A DNA stretch of 64,000 bases, from assembly GCF_900111145.1 (NCBI RefSeq), contig NZ_FOIR01000002.1, positions 806,001 through 870,000 of the forward strand. The letters run 5' to 3'. The notes beneath the pieces are model-generated. The model was not told where the DNA came from. It did not search any database and worked only from the letters and a program-made list of their open reading frames with translations. This DNA comes from Roseivirga pacifica (GTDB taxonomy: Bacteria; Bacteroidota; Bacteroidia; Cytophagales; Cyclobacteriaceae). Each line of letters opens with the position of its first letter. Position 1 is the first letter of the stretch. The translations under genes and the position numbers were made by a program. Positions 1-9,331 of the stretch are shown here, in pieces.

Positions 1-1
1 G

Positions 2-247
2 GCTTGGGCAAAAGCTGGGCTTGAAGCGGAAAATGCGCCAAAACCAACCGATAGCAACGGAGTGGAATTGCAAAGCGGTGATAGCGTGGTATTGATAAAG
101 GACCTGAACGTAAAAGGTGCTGGTTTTACCGCTAAAAGAGGAACAGCTGTACGTAATATTTCGCTAGTGGCAGACGACCCTGAGCACATTTTAGGCAAAG
201 TAAACGGCCAGTCCATATACATCTTGACTAAGTATGTAAAGAAATAG
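2..247 (+). CDS. PhnA-domain protein, C-terminal part (5' end outside window)
   Basis: The reading frame is open from the left edge (AWAKAGLEAENAPKP...), so this is the C-terminal end of a longer gene. A GTG at 62 lies inside the frame but is not needed as a start. The last 60 residues, with LIKDLNVKGAGFTAKRGT, then VRNI and a C-terminal YVKK, match the SH3-like C-terminal domain of the PhnA/YjdM family. In that family the domain follows an N-terminal zinc ribbon, which would lie upstream of this window. The biochemical role of the family is not settled; the name comes from proximity to a phosphonate operon in E. coli. The next gene (miaE) converges, with its stop one base away. Confidence 0.8.
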   Translation, partial: AWAKAGLEAENAPKPTDSNGVELQSGDSVVLIKDLNVKGAGFTAKRGTAVRNISLVADDPEHILGKVNGQSIYILTKYVKK

Positions 248-248
248 C

Positions 249-854
249 TTAGTGCATTCTATCGCCACGCACTTCTAGCGTACTGATAATCTTAGCCTCT
301 TCTTCTAAAAATTCTTGCCAGCGATTCATCACGTATTCTTCTGGCATATACTCTTTGGCCAATGCTAAAAAGTTGCGGTAATGCCCTGCCTCAGACACCA
401 TTAATTCAAAGTAGAACTTCTTTAGTTCTTCATCGGCAATATTCAAATGCAAATTCTTGAAACGCTCGCAGCTGCGTGCTTCAATAAGGGCATTTAGCAA
501 AAGCTTATCTACCAGTCGCTCCTCAGGCTTCCCTCCCTTAATTAAAATTTGCTGAATTCTAATTACATATTCATCCTTACGCGGTTTACCCAACTTCATT
601 CCACGCTTTTTCAGCTGCTCTAAAACTCGCTCAAAGTGGCTCCACTCTTCGGCTACAACAGGAGTCATCACATCAACAAGCGCTTCTTTATCAGGATATT
701 GCACAATAAGCGAAATACACGAGGTAGCAGCCTTTTGCTCGCAATAAGCATGATCTACTAAAATGTCCTCAATGTTCATTTCGGCAATATTTGCCCAACG
801 CGGGTCAGTCGGTAATTTTAAACCAAGTGTGTAGTTCTTCAGTTCTAACTCCAT
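249..854 (-). CDS. miaE: tRNA-(ms2io6A37) hydroxylase, MiaE family
   Basis: 201 aa, the usual size for MiaE, a non-haem diiron monooxygenase of the ferritin-like fold that hydroxylates the isopentenyl group of modified A37 in tRNAs reading UNN codons. The expected Glu and ExxH ligands are visible: E39 in the first helix, E70-H73 (EEWSH), E125 (IEARSCERF) and E155-H158 (SEAGH). The start at MELELKNYTLG gives a soluble cytoplasmic protein with no signal peptide. It is transcribed alone, convergent with the PhnA-domain gene and divergent from the DUF3078 gene. Modification genes miaA and miaB are not in this window. Confidence 0.92.
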   Translation of the reverse strand: MELELKNYTLGLKLPTDPRWANIAEMNIEDILVDHAYCEQKAATSCISLIVQYPDKEALVDVMTPVVAEEWSHFERVLEQLKKRGMKLGKPRKDEYVIRIQQILIKGGKPEERLVDKLLLNALIEARSCERFKNLHLNIADEELKKFYFELMVSEAGHYRNFLALAKEYMPEEYVMNRWQEFLEEEAKIISTLEVRGDRMH

Positions 855-972
855 GGCTCAAAATTAGTCCATTACGCCAAGATTGTAAACGTTGCCACAT
901 TATAAATGGCCAGCCATTTGGCAGAATCATAAAATAAGAACATTTTTGACTAGCATTATATCTAACAAAACT

Positions 973-1875
973 ATGAAGAAACTCATATTGCTTTGCCTAA
1001 CACTGGCTTTTTCCACAACGCTTTTCGGCCAAAACGCTGATACTGTAAGCATTAAAAAAGAAGGTTCACTAGGATTTAACTTCTCAAATGTTGGGCTTTC
1101 CAACTGGGCTGCCGGTGGTGAAAACTCTATTGCACTTGGAACTGTCTATTTTACCAAGGTTACACGCACTAAAGGCAAAGCAACCTGGATGAATCAATTC
1201 GATTTTGCTCTTGGTGGGGCAAAAGTTGGCGATCAAGATTTTAGAAAAACGGATGATAAATTAATTCTAGCCTCGCGTTACGCGCATGAATTTGCACCTA
1301 AATGGTCTTACAGTATCATCGGAATTTTCAGAACTCAGCTCTTGGAGGGTAATCGCTTTGACGAAGACCCAAACAACCCTGGCGAAGAAATTTCAACCAA
1401 GATTTCGGATTTTATGGCACCGGGGTACCTAAATATTAATTTGGGTATAGATTATGAGCCAAACGACATTTTAACAGCCTCTTTTGCTCCTGCAGCAGGT
1501 AAATTCACTTTCGTTTCCGATGATGTACTTTCCGCCCAAGGGGCCTTTGGTGTTGACCCGGGTGAGAAATTTAGAGCTGAATTTGGTACAAACCTTTTAC
1601 TTGCACTCGACATTCCAATTGCAGAGAACATCTCTTTTAATACAACTGCCAACTTCTTTACCGCATACGATTCTTTCGGTAATGTGGATGTGAACTGGGA
1701 AACCCTGTTTACAATGAAAGTGAACAGCTGGTTTAACGCTACCTTCGGAACCCAGTTGATTTACGATGACGACATTCTTATTGACCAAGGAGACGGTACA
1801 TCTTCAAGAGAAATTCAGTTCAAGCATGTGTTGAACATGGGTGTGAATTTCAACTTGTTCAAGAAATCTGAATAA
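973..1875 (+). CDS. DUF3078 domain-containing secreted/outer-membrane protein
   Basis: The protein begins MKKLILLCLTLAFSTTLFGQ, a clear signal peptide cleaved after Gln/Gly. This favours the ATG at 973 over the longer in-frame start at 892. The mature part carries the LSNWAAGGENS-type motif and regularly spaced beta strands typical of DUF3078, a Bacteroidota-specific family predicted to form an outer-membrane barrel. It ends KHVLNMGVNFNLFKKSE with alternating hydrophobic residues, as in a final barrel strand. The function of the family is unknown. It stands alone between divergent miaE and the convergent porin gene. Confidence 0.85.
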   Translation: MKKLILLCLTLAFSTTLFGQNADTVSIKKEGSLGFNFSNVGLSNWAAGGENSIALGTVYFTKVTRTKGKATWMNQFDFALGGAKVGDQDFRKTDDKLILASRYAHEFAPKWSYSIIGIFRTQLLEGNRFDEDPNNPGEEISTKISDFMAPGYLNINLGIDYEPNDILTASFAPAAGKFTFVSDDVLSAQGAFGVDPGEKFRAEFGTNLLLALDIPIAENISFNTTANFFTAYDSFGNVDVNWETLFTMKVNSWFNATFGTQLIYDDDILIDQGDGTSSREIQFKHVLNMGVNFNLFKKSE

Positions 1876-1880
1876 AGGAT

Positions 1881-3806
1881 TTAATCGAAGAAATACCACC
1901 TGGCACCCAAATCGACAGTAAATCGAGTTCCGGTAAAGTCAGGTGTAATAAAATAACCTTTTTCTTCTAATTGATTGAAGTGACTAACCTTAGCAAAAAT
2001 GCTAAGGTTTTTTACTTTAAAGTTCAAAAAGGCATCGAGCTTTACGAATGAATCATGGCTAAAATCATTCTGTAAGTAGAATTGCTGAATGGTTGGATCA
2101 TAGGCATACGGCACATACGAACTTCTAAAGTGTGACTCAAGGCCTGTGTGGATCATCATTTTACCATCAAACAGCATATTACGATAAGCCAATTGTGACG
2201 TGTTCATAAACTTAGGCACACGGTACTTTTCCGCTGAACCTCCAGTAACTTGGGTAAAGTACGAAGTAGTATAAAACGCCCATTTTTTACTTATCTGCAA
2301 ACCAATTGTAGCTCCCGGACTCGTAATCACAATATCACTTCCGGCTTGGTCTGGCCGCCTATTTTCATCAAAATACATGTAATTGGCAATGCGGTTAAAC
2401 CGTAGAAATGGCTCCAACCTCAAAGCCCCCATTTCAAACCTAAACTCTGCGTAAATATTATCCGAAACTTCATTATCGAAGCGCTTGATCCAGTTCTCCT
2501 GCTGACCAGCATAGCTGGTCATTAAAAAGTTAGGCCTTCTATTCACTCGCTTGTATTCAGCGCTAAAAAGGCTGCTAGAAAAATCACCAACCAAAGAATA
2601 GTTACCATCAAGGCCAAGTTCGCCCGAAGCTTTCAGCAGAATCTTTTTGGTTATGTTCTGCCTTAGCGTACCCCCAAAATAGTTTTCTGTAACATCTCTT
2701 GTAGCACCATTTCTCGCTTGGTTATAACTCAGCAATCTATTCTTATAGTAAAGCGTATAAGAAAAAGTCTTGGTCCGACCTTTAAAACCCACTTCATTCA
2801 TCAGCTCGGTAAAAGTGGAACGCTCTTGCAGTGTGTCAATTTCGCGTTCTATATTAGATACGCCTCTGTGATACATTAATGAATCGCGAGTACTCAAATC
2901 GTACTCATCATAATAGCGTACTATTTGCTCTTCGAACGTTGCCGAATGATACACCTCAAAAATAGAGTCTAAGCCATATTGCTGATAGATGTGGATATTG
3001 CCTCGCTTGTCGTAGCTACGAGCTTCATCCAGAATCACATTCTGTTCTTCGTACTTAAAATATCCATCCTCTTCATCTTCTGGATTAATAAAAATGCCGC
3101 CCTGCTCCGCAGCTTTGTGCACAAAATGAGTCGTGTTAAATAGTAGTAAGTACTTGGGTAACTTTTTAGGGCGAAGAAAACCAAAAACATTCCAATTGGT
3201 ACTTTCTATTTGCCTGTCCCCTCTTTCCAAATAAGCCAACTGCTTATCAGAGCGTGTTATCTTGTAATTGGCCCCAATATTAAAGTTAATGCTATCATTA
3301 AACGTAAAGATGATATCGGTTCGGTTGCGGTTTCCGCCACCAAAGTCTGTTTCAATTTTAGTAAATGGTGACCGTGTATCGTAATATCTGATTTGGTCTG
3401 GCGTAGTGTAGAACTGATCGTAAACGTAATATCCGGAGGTGATACCAGAATTTGCACTTGGGTTGTAGAAAAGCTGCCTCATGGCAGTTCCGATATTCCC
3501 TAAGTTTTGGATGAGATAATCGTTTTTGGCCAGATCGTCAAAACGGTGCAGGTTTTCCGGCAAGGTGTCAGGCGAATAGAAGACAATATCGTTGTACTTA
3601 AAGTTGGCTTCGTATGTAAAACGAGTACTACTAGCCCCATACTTTTTCTCTACCGTAGTATCGAGCAAGCTCTTTTTATTTCGCATGGCTGCAATAGAAT
3701 CGCGGTTCACATCAGCGCCCTCAGCCATTCTTAGTCGTTGCCCCAAAGCCACCTGAGTAAACAACAAAAACCCAACAAATACCAGAATGCTTTTTTGCAC
3801 GGCCAA
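1881..3806 (-). CDS. putative porin (Porin_10 family)
   Basis: 641 aa with an N-terminal signal peptide (MAVQKSILVFVGFLLFTQVALGQ). A beta-strand-rich body follows, with many aromatic residues and alternating polar/hydrophobic segments, ending VDLGARWYFFD, a C-terminal aromatic residue region like that of outer-membrane barrels. The segment NYDTRSPFTKIETDFGG-like (visible as YYDTRSPFTKIETDFGGG) is characteristic of the Bacteroidota putative porin family Porin_10. It probably forms an outer-membrane channel; the substrate is unknown. It lies 15 bp downstream of lpxK on the same strand, so the two envelope genes are likely co-transcribed. Confidence 0.85.
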   Translation of the reverse strand: MAVQKSILVFVGFLLFTQVALGQRLRMAEGADVNRDSIAAMRNKKSLLDTTVEKKYGASSTRFTYEANFKYNDIVFYSPDTLPENLHRFDDLAKNDYLIQNLGNIGTAMRQLFYNPSANSGITSGYYVYDQFYTTPDQIRYYDTRSPFTKIETDFGGGNRNRTDIIFTFNDSINFNIGANYKITRSDKQLAYLERGDRQIESTNWNVFGFLRPKKLPKYLLLFNTTHFVHKAAEQGGIFINPEDEEDGYFKYEEQNVILDEARSYDKRGNIHIYQQYGLDSIFEVYHSATFEEQIVRYYDEYDLSTRDSLMYHRGVSNIEREIDTLQERSTFTELMNEVGFKGRTKTFSYTLYYKNRLLSYNQARNGATRDVTENYFGGTLRQNITKKILLKASGELGLDGNYSLVGDFSSSLFSAEYKRVNRRPNFLMTSYAGQQENWIKRFDNEVSDNIYAEFRFEMGALRLEPFLRFNRIANYMYFDENRRPDQAGSDIVITSPGATIGLQISKKWAFYTTSYFTQVTGGSAEKYRVPKFMNTSQLAYRNMLFDGKMMIHTGLESHFRSSYVPYAYDPTIQQFYLQNDFSHDSFVKLDAFLNFKVKNLSIFAKVSHFNQLEEKGYFITPDFTGTRFTVDLGARWYFFD

Positions 3807-3821
3807 AATTACTAATTCGAT

Positions 3822-4856
3822 TTACTTTTTAATGGATTCCGTGATTTTCCTAACCGCATATTCAAACTCCTCTGCCTCATCAATGGTAACTGTTATTGGT
3901 AAATAAAATAGTGAAAAACGCATGAATAAATCGTGGGTGGCGAAAGGCAAAAGTCGTACCATGTCTTTCTCTGTGGTAATTACAGATACACCTTCCGCCT
4001 CGGTAAGCTCCAATATAGAGGTCAAATCGTCCTCATCAAACTGGTGATGGTCCGTGAAATTATAATGCGCCAACACATAAAAGCTTTCCTTAAGATGGTC
4101 TTCAAAAGGCTTAGGGTTAGCGATTCCCGAAATTAAGATGACTTGCTTTGCCAGATTATTCAATGCAAAAACTGGTTTTAGCTCACCGTACTTTATGCTA
4201 CTAAAAAAAACTGGTGCCTTTTTATTATACCTCGAAATTCGAGCTTTTATTTCCTCTTTCTCTTCAATTGGCAGTTCCGTAGGGCATTTGGTTACCAAAA
4301 CCGCATCTGCCCTGTTGGCACCAACGCGCGGCTCTCTCAAATTACCCACAGGAAGAACCACATCTTTATAAAACGGTGCATTATAGTCCGAAAGGAGCAG
4401 GTTCAAATCCCTTTGTACCCTTCTGTGCTGAAAACCATCATCTAGCAAAAACAAATCGATGCCTGCATGTTTCTTAAGCACGGTTTGAATGGCATTCACC
4501 CTATCTTCTCCAACGGCTACTTTAACGCTAGCACCGTATTTTCTATAAAACTGATATGGTTCATCGCCAATTTGCTCAGCGGTAACTTCTGCCTCAGCCT
4601 CCAAAAAACCTTTGGTTTTTCTACCATATCCCCTGCTAATCGTGCATAGTTGAAATTCTTCACCCAAAAGATTGATAAGGTATTCTATGTGAGGCGACTT
4701 TCCAGTACCACCGAAAGAGAGGTTTCCAACTGCAATTACGGGTTGACTAAACCCATAGCTCTTTTTCAACCCTTTATTGTACAGCCAGTTACGCAACCTC
4801 ATAAGCCCGCCATATAAAATAGAGAAAGGAAAGAATATCCATCTAACGAACTTCAT
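3822..4856 (-). CDS. lpxK: tetraacyldisaccharide 4'-kinase
   Basis: LpxK phosphorylates the 4' position of the lipid A disaccharide precursor at the inner-membrane face. The N-terminal hydrophobic segment MKFVRWIFFPFSILYGGLMRLRNWLY is the membrane-binding helix. It is followed by a Walker A loop, VGNLSFGGTGKSPH (about residues 43-55), the SRGYGR motif (about 74-79) and LLDDGFQHRR (about 137-146), all LpxK signatures. The ATG at 4856 (344 aa) is preferred over an upstream in-frame ATG at 4940, because the family starts at the membrane helix and the longer form would overlap the divergent Nif3-like gene. The porin gene follows 15 bp downstream. Confidence 0.93.
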   Translation of the reverse strand: MKFVRWIFFPFSILYGGLMRLRNWLYNKGLKKSYGFSQPVIAVGNLSFGGTGKSPHIEYLINLLGEEFQLCTISRGYGRKTKGFLEAEAEVTAEQIGDEPYQFYRKYGASVKVAVGEDRVNAIQTVLKKHAGIDLFLLDDGFQHRRVQRDLNLLLSDYNAPFYKDVVLPVGNLREPRVGANRADAVLVTKCPTELPIEEKEEIKARISRYNKKAPVFFSSIKYGELKPVFALNNLAKQVILISGIANPKPFEDHLKESFYVLAHYNFTDHHQFDEDDLTSILELTEAEGVSVITTEKDMVRLLPFATHDLFMRFSLFYLPITVTIDEAEEFEYAVRKITESIKK

Positions 4857-4899
4857 TAACTTGCGGTGACTAAATTTAGGGTTCAAATATTCGCCAAAT

Positions 4900-5997
4900 A
4901 TGCCAAAAATCAATGATATCATCCGTTTTCTAGAAAACATTGCACCCTCTAGTTATCAAGAGAGTTACGACAACTCGGGCTTAATTACGGGAGACAGCAG
5001 TGCCGAAGTAACCGGAGTGCTCATTTCGCTCGACTGTATTGAATCTGTAGTTGACGAGGCCATCAGCAAAAACTGCAACCTGATTGTTGCGCACCATCCC
5101 ATTGTTTTTGGTGGACTTAAAAGGCTGACTGGTAAAAACTATGTGGAGCGAACAGTTATAAAAGCCATTAAGAACGACATTGCCATTTATGCAATCCACA
5201 CCAATTTGGATAATGTATTGCCTGGTGTAAACAATATGATCGCCCAGAAAATTGGACTGAGCAATTTGAACATTCTTGCACCAAGGCAAGGTACTCTTTG
5301 TAAGCTAGAAGCTTTCATTCCACAGGAAAATACAGATGAAGTCCTAGACGCTATTCACAATGCCGGAGCAGGCAATGTTGGTAATTACTCACAGTGTAGC
5401 TTTAGAGTATTAGGAACGGGTACTTTTAAGCCGAACCAAGAGGCTAACCCTACCATTGGCACACAAAATCAGCATGAATATGTTGAAGAACATAAAGTGG
5501 AAGTGATTTTCCCACAGCATTTACAAGGTGCAGTGCTTGCCGCACTTAAAAAGGCTCATCCGTACGAAGAGGTAGCGTATTATATTCAGCACATTGCTAA
5601 CACCAATCAAGCTGTAGGTTCGGGCATAATTGGCAAGCTTGCCAAGCCTATGACTAGTCAAGAGTTTCTTGCGCATTTAAAAGACAGCATGAATGTTTCG
5701 GTAGTAAAGTATACGCCACTTAAAGATGATAAAATTGAAACCGTAGCCGTTTGCGGTGGTGCCGGAAGCTTTTTATTAAAAACCGCAAAAGCCCGAGGAG
5801 CACAAGCTTTTATAAGCGCAGATTTTAAGTATCACGAGTTCTTTGATGCGGAAGGCAAAATAATGATTGCCGATATTGGTCACTATGAAAGTGAAGTCTT
5901 TACAAAAGAGCTAATTGATGGGTTTCTGAACGAAAAATTTGCTAATATTGCAACCTATTTGTCAGAGGTGAATACGAACCCCGTAAAATACTTCTAA
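4900..5997 (+). CDS. Nif3-like dinuclear metal centre protein (YqfO type)
   Basis: 365 aa, the length of the long form of the Nif3/YbgI family, which carries a PII/CutA-like insertion in the middle (about residues 125-235, including HKVEVIFPQHL and HPYEEVAYY). Two-metal ligands are visible: H65-H66 in IVAHHPIVFGG, D104 in HTNLD, and the C-terminal DIGHYESE His/Glu pair. The family forms hexameric rings. Its enzymatic role is debated; some members are annotated as GTP cyclohydrolase I type 2. It is followed after 10 bp by the zinc-ribbon protein gene, a pairing common in bacteria, so the two probably form an operon. Confidence 0.9.
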   Translation: MPKINDIIRFLENIAPSSYQESYDNSGLITGDSSAEVTGVLISLDCIESVVDEAISKNCNLIVAHHPIVFGGLKRLTGKNYVERTVIKAIKNDIAIYAIHTNLDNVLPGVNNMIAQKIGLSNLNILAPRQGTLCKLEAFIPQENTDEVLDAIHNAGAGNVGNYSQCSFRVLGTGTFKPNQEANPTIGTQNQHEYVEEHKVEVIFPQHLQGAVLAALKKAHPYEEVAYYIQHIANTNQAVGSGIIGKLAKPMTSQEFLAHLKDSMNVSVVKYTPLKDDKIETVAVCGGAGSFLLKTAKARGAQAFISADFKYHEFFDAEGKIMIADIGHYESEVFTKELIDGFLNEKFANIATYLSEVNTNPVKYF

Positions 5998-6007
5998 AAA
6001 ATTATCA

Positions 6008-6787
6008 ATGGAAAAAACAGTTGCACAAAAACTCGAAGCCCTAAAGAACTTACAATCAATCGATTCTGAATTAGATGAGATTAAAAAAGTAAGAGGTGCT
6101 TTGCCTGATGAGGTGGCCGATCTTGAAGATGAGATTGCCGGGTTCGAGACGAGATTACAGAAATTCGAAAACGAGCAGAGTGAACTAGAAGGGAACATTT
6201 CTGATCATAAAACACAAATAAAAAATTCTGAAGCGCTTATCAAGAAATATGAGGAGCAGCAGATGAATGTACGTAACAACCGTGAGTACGATGCGATTAG
6301 TAAGGAAATGGAGCTTCAAAAATTGGAGATTCAGATTTCTGAAAAGCGTATAAAAGAGGCTTACGCAAAAATCGAGTTCAAAAAAGGTGACATTGAAAAA
6401 ACCACAGAAGAACTAGAGGAGCGTAAAAAAGACCTTGATAACAAAAAAGCGGAATTAGAAACGCTTACGCAAGAAAGCGAAGCTGATGAGAAGAAGCTTT
6501 TGGCATCTCGCGAAAAAGCAGGCAAGCAAATCGAAGAACGTTTGTTGAACTCTTACCAAAAACTAAGAGACAATGCGCGTAATGGCCTAGCTGTTGTACC
6601 TGTTAGCCGTGGTGCTTGTGGTGGTTGCTTTAATGTAGTACCTCCGCAAAGACAAGCTGATATTCGTGATGCTAAGAAGCTAATCGTTTGTGAGCACTGT
6701 GGAAGAATTTTGGCAGAAGTAACTGACGAAATTGTAACCGAAGAGAAGAAACCAAGAAGAAGCAGAAAGAAAGCTACTAAAGCATAA
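6008..6787 (+). CDS. coiled-coil C4-type zinc-ribbon protein (DUF164/pfam02591)
   Basis: 259 aa. Residues about 5-185 are almost wholly charged coiled coil (repeated Glu/Lys heptads), followed by a zinc ribbon with C204-C207 (CGGC) and C228-C231 (CEHC). The RNNREYDAI segment near residue 80 and the CGGCFNVVPPQ motif are typical of this family, which resembles a nucleic-acid-binding adaptor, but no biochemical function is established. The basic tail KKPRRSRKKATKA could bind RNA or DNA. It follows the Nif3-like gene by 10 bp and precedes the TPR protein gene by 2 bp. Confidence 0.88.
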   Translation: MEKTVAQKLEALKNLQSIDSELDEIKKVRGALPDEVADLEDEIAGFETRLQKFENEQSELEGNISDHKTQIKNSEALIKKYEEQQMNVRNNREYDAISKEMELQKLEIQISEKRIKEAYAKIEFKKGDIEKTTEELEERKKDLDNKKAELETLTQESEADEKKLLASREKAGKQIEERLLNSYQKLRDNARNGLAVVPVSRGACGGCFNVVPPQRQADIRDAKKLIVCEHCGRILAEVTDEIVTEEKKPRRSRKKATKA

Positions 6788-6789
6788 TC

Positions 6790-8226
6790 TTGCTACATTC
6801 TATCAAAATAAGGAAATGGATAGGTCTACTGGCCTATCCTTTTTTTATGCTCTGCATATTGTCGCCCGCCTTACCTCAGAGCAGCGCCTTCGAACTAATT
6901 GCCAACTTTAAGTTCGAAGAAGCAACAACACAACTTCAGAAAAACCCTTCGGACAACCCCTACCGAGACATTTATTTGGCAAACCTTGCCGATATCGCCA
7001 GCCTAATGCTGGATGAATCAGAAGGTAAATTTGAGCAAGTAAAATCTGCTTTCGAAAAACGCTTGGAGCGCTCAGAAGCTTTACCTACAAATGAGTGGAA
7101 GAACTTTGTAACCGCAGAAATGAAACTACAATGGGCATTTGTGGCACTAAAAAACGGTCATGATTGGGATGCCTTCTGGAGCTTACGCAGCGCCTACAAG
7201 CTCAACAAAAACAATATTAAAGACTATCCAAATTTCTACCTAAACATACGTACCAACGCCATTTTCGACATCCTGCTTGGCTCTGTGCCCAGTAACAAGC
7301 AATGGGTTTTCAACCTGTTTGGCCTCGAAGGAAACGTTATGAATGGTATAAACACTTTGGAAAACTTCAATACTTCTGAACCAGTCTTTCAGTATGAAAC
7401 CCAACTGATCAAAGATCTTATAAGCGTTTATTTGCTTGAAGAAGAAGCCATTGCCCCACTACCCTTTCAGCCCAATGCAGACTTAAGTCTTTTTGTACAA
7501 GCGCTTATTTATCTTAAAACACACATGGCACTAAGCGCGAGGTCCAACCTTATGGAGGTCAAAGCCAATCTGCCAGTCAAGGCATATTTTTTGGCTGAAA
7601 CTTACTTTTTGGAAGAAAGCTATGAAAAAGCGAAAGTGCATTATCAAGCATTTTTAGAACAAACAAAAGGCAACAGCTACCAGAAGGATACTTACTTAAA
7701 ACTCGGCCTATGCGAACTCTTCTTAAACAATAAAGCAGCATCGGAAAAGCACCTGAGTAAGGCTAGAGAAATAGAAACCGCCAATACAGAAGTCGACAAA
7801 AACGCACGCAAAATGCTTGATAACCTAATGTATCAGCACCTTACTTTACTAAGGTTACGCTACGCCCTCGATGGTGGTTTTTACGAAAAAGCCAAAACAA
7901 TAACCGAAGCACTTAACAAAGAACCCTTAACACCAAAAGAGAAAGTAGAGCTGAATTACAGACAGGCACGTTTGAACCAACTAACCAATAACTTTAATAA
8001 AGCAGCAGACTTTTACCACATGGTTATAGAAAATGCCGCCTTGATAGAAGAGAGCTATTACGCGCCAAATGCCTACTTACAAATGGGCAGAATGATGGAG
8101 GTTCAAGGCAAAGTGGCCAGTGCTAAAATGTACTACGAACAAGTGCTCGCTTATAAAAAACACCCCTACAAAGAAAGCTTGGACGCCAAAGCTAAAATTG
8201 CCCTTAGCAGGCTAACCACTCAATAG
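6790..8226 (+). CDS. secreted TPR-repeat protein of unknown function
   Basis: 478 aa if started at the TTG at 6790. This start gives a complete signal peptide (basic MLHSIKIRKW, then a hydrophobic run ending PALPQS), whereas the first in-frame ATG at 6847 would leave a very short one. The mature protein is helical, with TPR-like repeats most visible in the C-terminal half (AETYFLEESYEKAKVHYQAF, then YLQMGRMMEVQGKVASAKMY). TPR proteins act as binding scaffolds; the partner is unknown. It starts 2 bp after the zinc-ribbon gene and converges with the phosphatase gene, with 4 bp between stops. Confidence 0.7.
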   Translation: MLHSIKIRKWIGLLAYPFFMLCILSPALPQSSAFELIANFKFEEATTQLQKNPSDNPYRDIYLANLADIASLMLDESEGKFEQVKSAFEKRLERSEALPTNEWKNFVTAEMKLQWAFVALKNGHDWDAFWSLRSAYKLNKNNIKDYPNFYLNIRTNAIFDILLGSVPSNKQWVFNLFGLEGNVMNGINTLENFNTSEPVFQYETQLIKDLISVYLLEEEAIAPLPFQPNADLSLFVQALIYLKTHMALSARSNLMEVKANLPVKAYFLAETYFLEESYEKAKVHYQAFLEQTKGNSYQKDTYLKLGLCELFLNNKAASEKHLSKAREIETANTEVDKNARKMLDNLMYQHLTLLRLRYALDGGFYEKAKTITEALNKEPLTPKEKVELNYRQARLNQLTNNFNKAADFYHMVIENAALIEESYYAPNAYLQMGRMMEVQGKVASAKMYYEQVLAYKKHPYKESLDAKAKIALSRLTTQ

Positions 8227-8230
8227 TCCA

Positions 8231-8851
8231 CTACTCATCAAGGTGTGCCAAATGTGCTGTATCACAGAACCGGATTACCTTAAACATACTCCCTGTGTAC
8301 TCCAACTCGTATAGGCATAGGTTTTCATGACCAAACTTATCCATTTCACTTAAAGGGTAGTTTAAAATTTCCGCCAGCATAATGCGCATTGCACGCCCGT
8401 GCATACAAACCAGCACATGCTCTTCTGGCTGAGAAACAATGTATTCCATCCCTCTTCTGGTACGTAAAGCCACTTCATCTGGGCTTTCCCCTCCCTCAAT
8501 TGCAATGTTCGTCTCACCTTGGTTCCACCTGTCTAAAATGCTCTGGTAATAAGCGTTACCTTCTTCATCAACAGGAATACCTTCCCTAATACCCCAGCTT
8601 ATTTCATTCAAATCGCCAACAATCTCATGCTGCAAGCCTGCTTTAATAAAACCATCCATCGACTGGTGAGTTCTCTTCAACTCTGTTACATAAAGCTTTT
8701 GGAACGGATGATCCTTATATGCCTGATAAAATGCATCGGCCTGTGCCCTACCCATATCATTTAGATCAGAATCTACCCCACTACCCTGTACAATTCCCAG
8801 CTTGTTAAATTCTGTTTGTCCGTGTCGTGTAACGTATATTTTTTTGGTCAT
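8231..8851 (-). CDS. histidine phosphatase family protein (phosphoglycerate mutase-like)
   Basis: 206 aa. The catalytic RHGQTEFN motif is at residues 9-16 and the second catalytic histidine is in CMHGRAMRIM near residue 150, with an acidic residue in LNEISWG between them. This is the branch-1 histidine phosphatase superfamily, covering cofactor-dependent phosphoglycerate mutases and broad phosphatases. The length suggests a phosphatase of GpmB/CobC type rather than glycolytic GpmA. The substrate cannot be read from the sequence. It is divergent from the menaquinone cluster across 60 bp. Confidence 0.88.
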   Translation of the reverse strand: MTKKIYVTRHGQTEFNKLGIVQGSGVDSDLNDMGRAQADAFYQAYKDHPFQKLYVTELKRTHQSMDGFIKAGLQHEIVGDLNEISWGIREGIPVDEEGNAYYQSILDRWNQGETNIAIEGGESPDEVALRTRRGMEYIVSQPEEHVLVCMHGRAMRIMLAEILNYPLSEMDKFGHENLCLYELEYTGSMFKVIRFCDTAHLAHLDE

Positions 8852-8861
8852 CTATTTGTTC

Positions 8862-8869
8862 TATTTTTG
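8862..8869 (+). promoter_or_regulatory. putative -7 promoter element for the menaquinone cluster
   Basis: TATTTTTG fits the Bacteroidota -7 consensus TAnnTTTG and lies about 41 bp before the thioesterase ATG. A TTTG at 8843-8846 could be the -33 box, but the 15 bp spacing is shorter than the usual 17-23. This is inference from consensus only. Confidence 0.3.
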
Positions 8870-8910
8870 CTGCGTTTCGGGGTAAAAGTAACAACTTAAT
8901 CACAAAGTCA

Positions 8911-9330
8911 ATGTTCCATAAGGAAGCAACTGTTGAGGCCATTAATGCCATGGGTAAAAACACCTTGACAGAACACATAGGAATTGAAATAACGGAAGTT
9001 GGTAATGACTACCTAGTTGGTAAAATGCCGGTGGACCATCGAACTCATCAGCCGATGGGACTGTTGCATGGAGGAGCCTCGGTTGTTTTGGCTGAAACTT
9101 TAGGCAGTATTGCCGCTACCCTAACTTTGGATTTGAGCAAGCAATATGCTGTTGGTTTAGAGATTAATGCCAACCATATTAAAGGTGTAAGGGAAGGTTT
9201 TGTTTATGGAAAGGCTTCGCCAATTCATGTAGGTAAGAAAACCCAAGTTTGGGAAATAAGAATGACCAATCAGGAAGGTCAGATTACCTGCATTAGCCGT
9301 ATTACCATGGCTGTGATTGATAAAAAGTAA
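8911..9330 (+). CDS. hotdog-fold thioesterase, probable DHNA-CoA hydrolase
   Basis: 139 aa, PaaI-type hotdog thioesterase. HQPMGLLHGGASVVLAETLGS (about residues 46-66) contains the HGG turn and the catalytic acidic residue on the central helix. Members of this family in menaquinone loci hydrolyse 1,4-dihydroxy-2-naphthoyl-CoA (MenI/YdiI activity). The placement 1 bp before menF and upstream of menD and menE supports that role here, but the substrate is inferred from context. The ATG at 8911 is the natural start, and the stop TAA at 9328-9330 is followed by one base before the menF ATG. Confidence 0.82.
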   Translation: MFHKEATVEAINAMGKNTLTEHIGIEITEVGNDYLVGKMPVDHRTHQPMGLLHGGASVVLAETLGSIAATLTLDLSKQYAVGLEINANHIKGVREGFVYGKASPIHVGKKTQVWEIRMTNQEGQITCISRITMAVIDKK

Positions 9331-9331
9331 T

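Noticed and set aside
4857-4940. Longer start for lpxK (ATG at 4940)
   Set aside because: It would overlap the divergent Nif3-like coding start and add residues not seen in the family.
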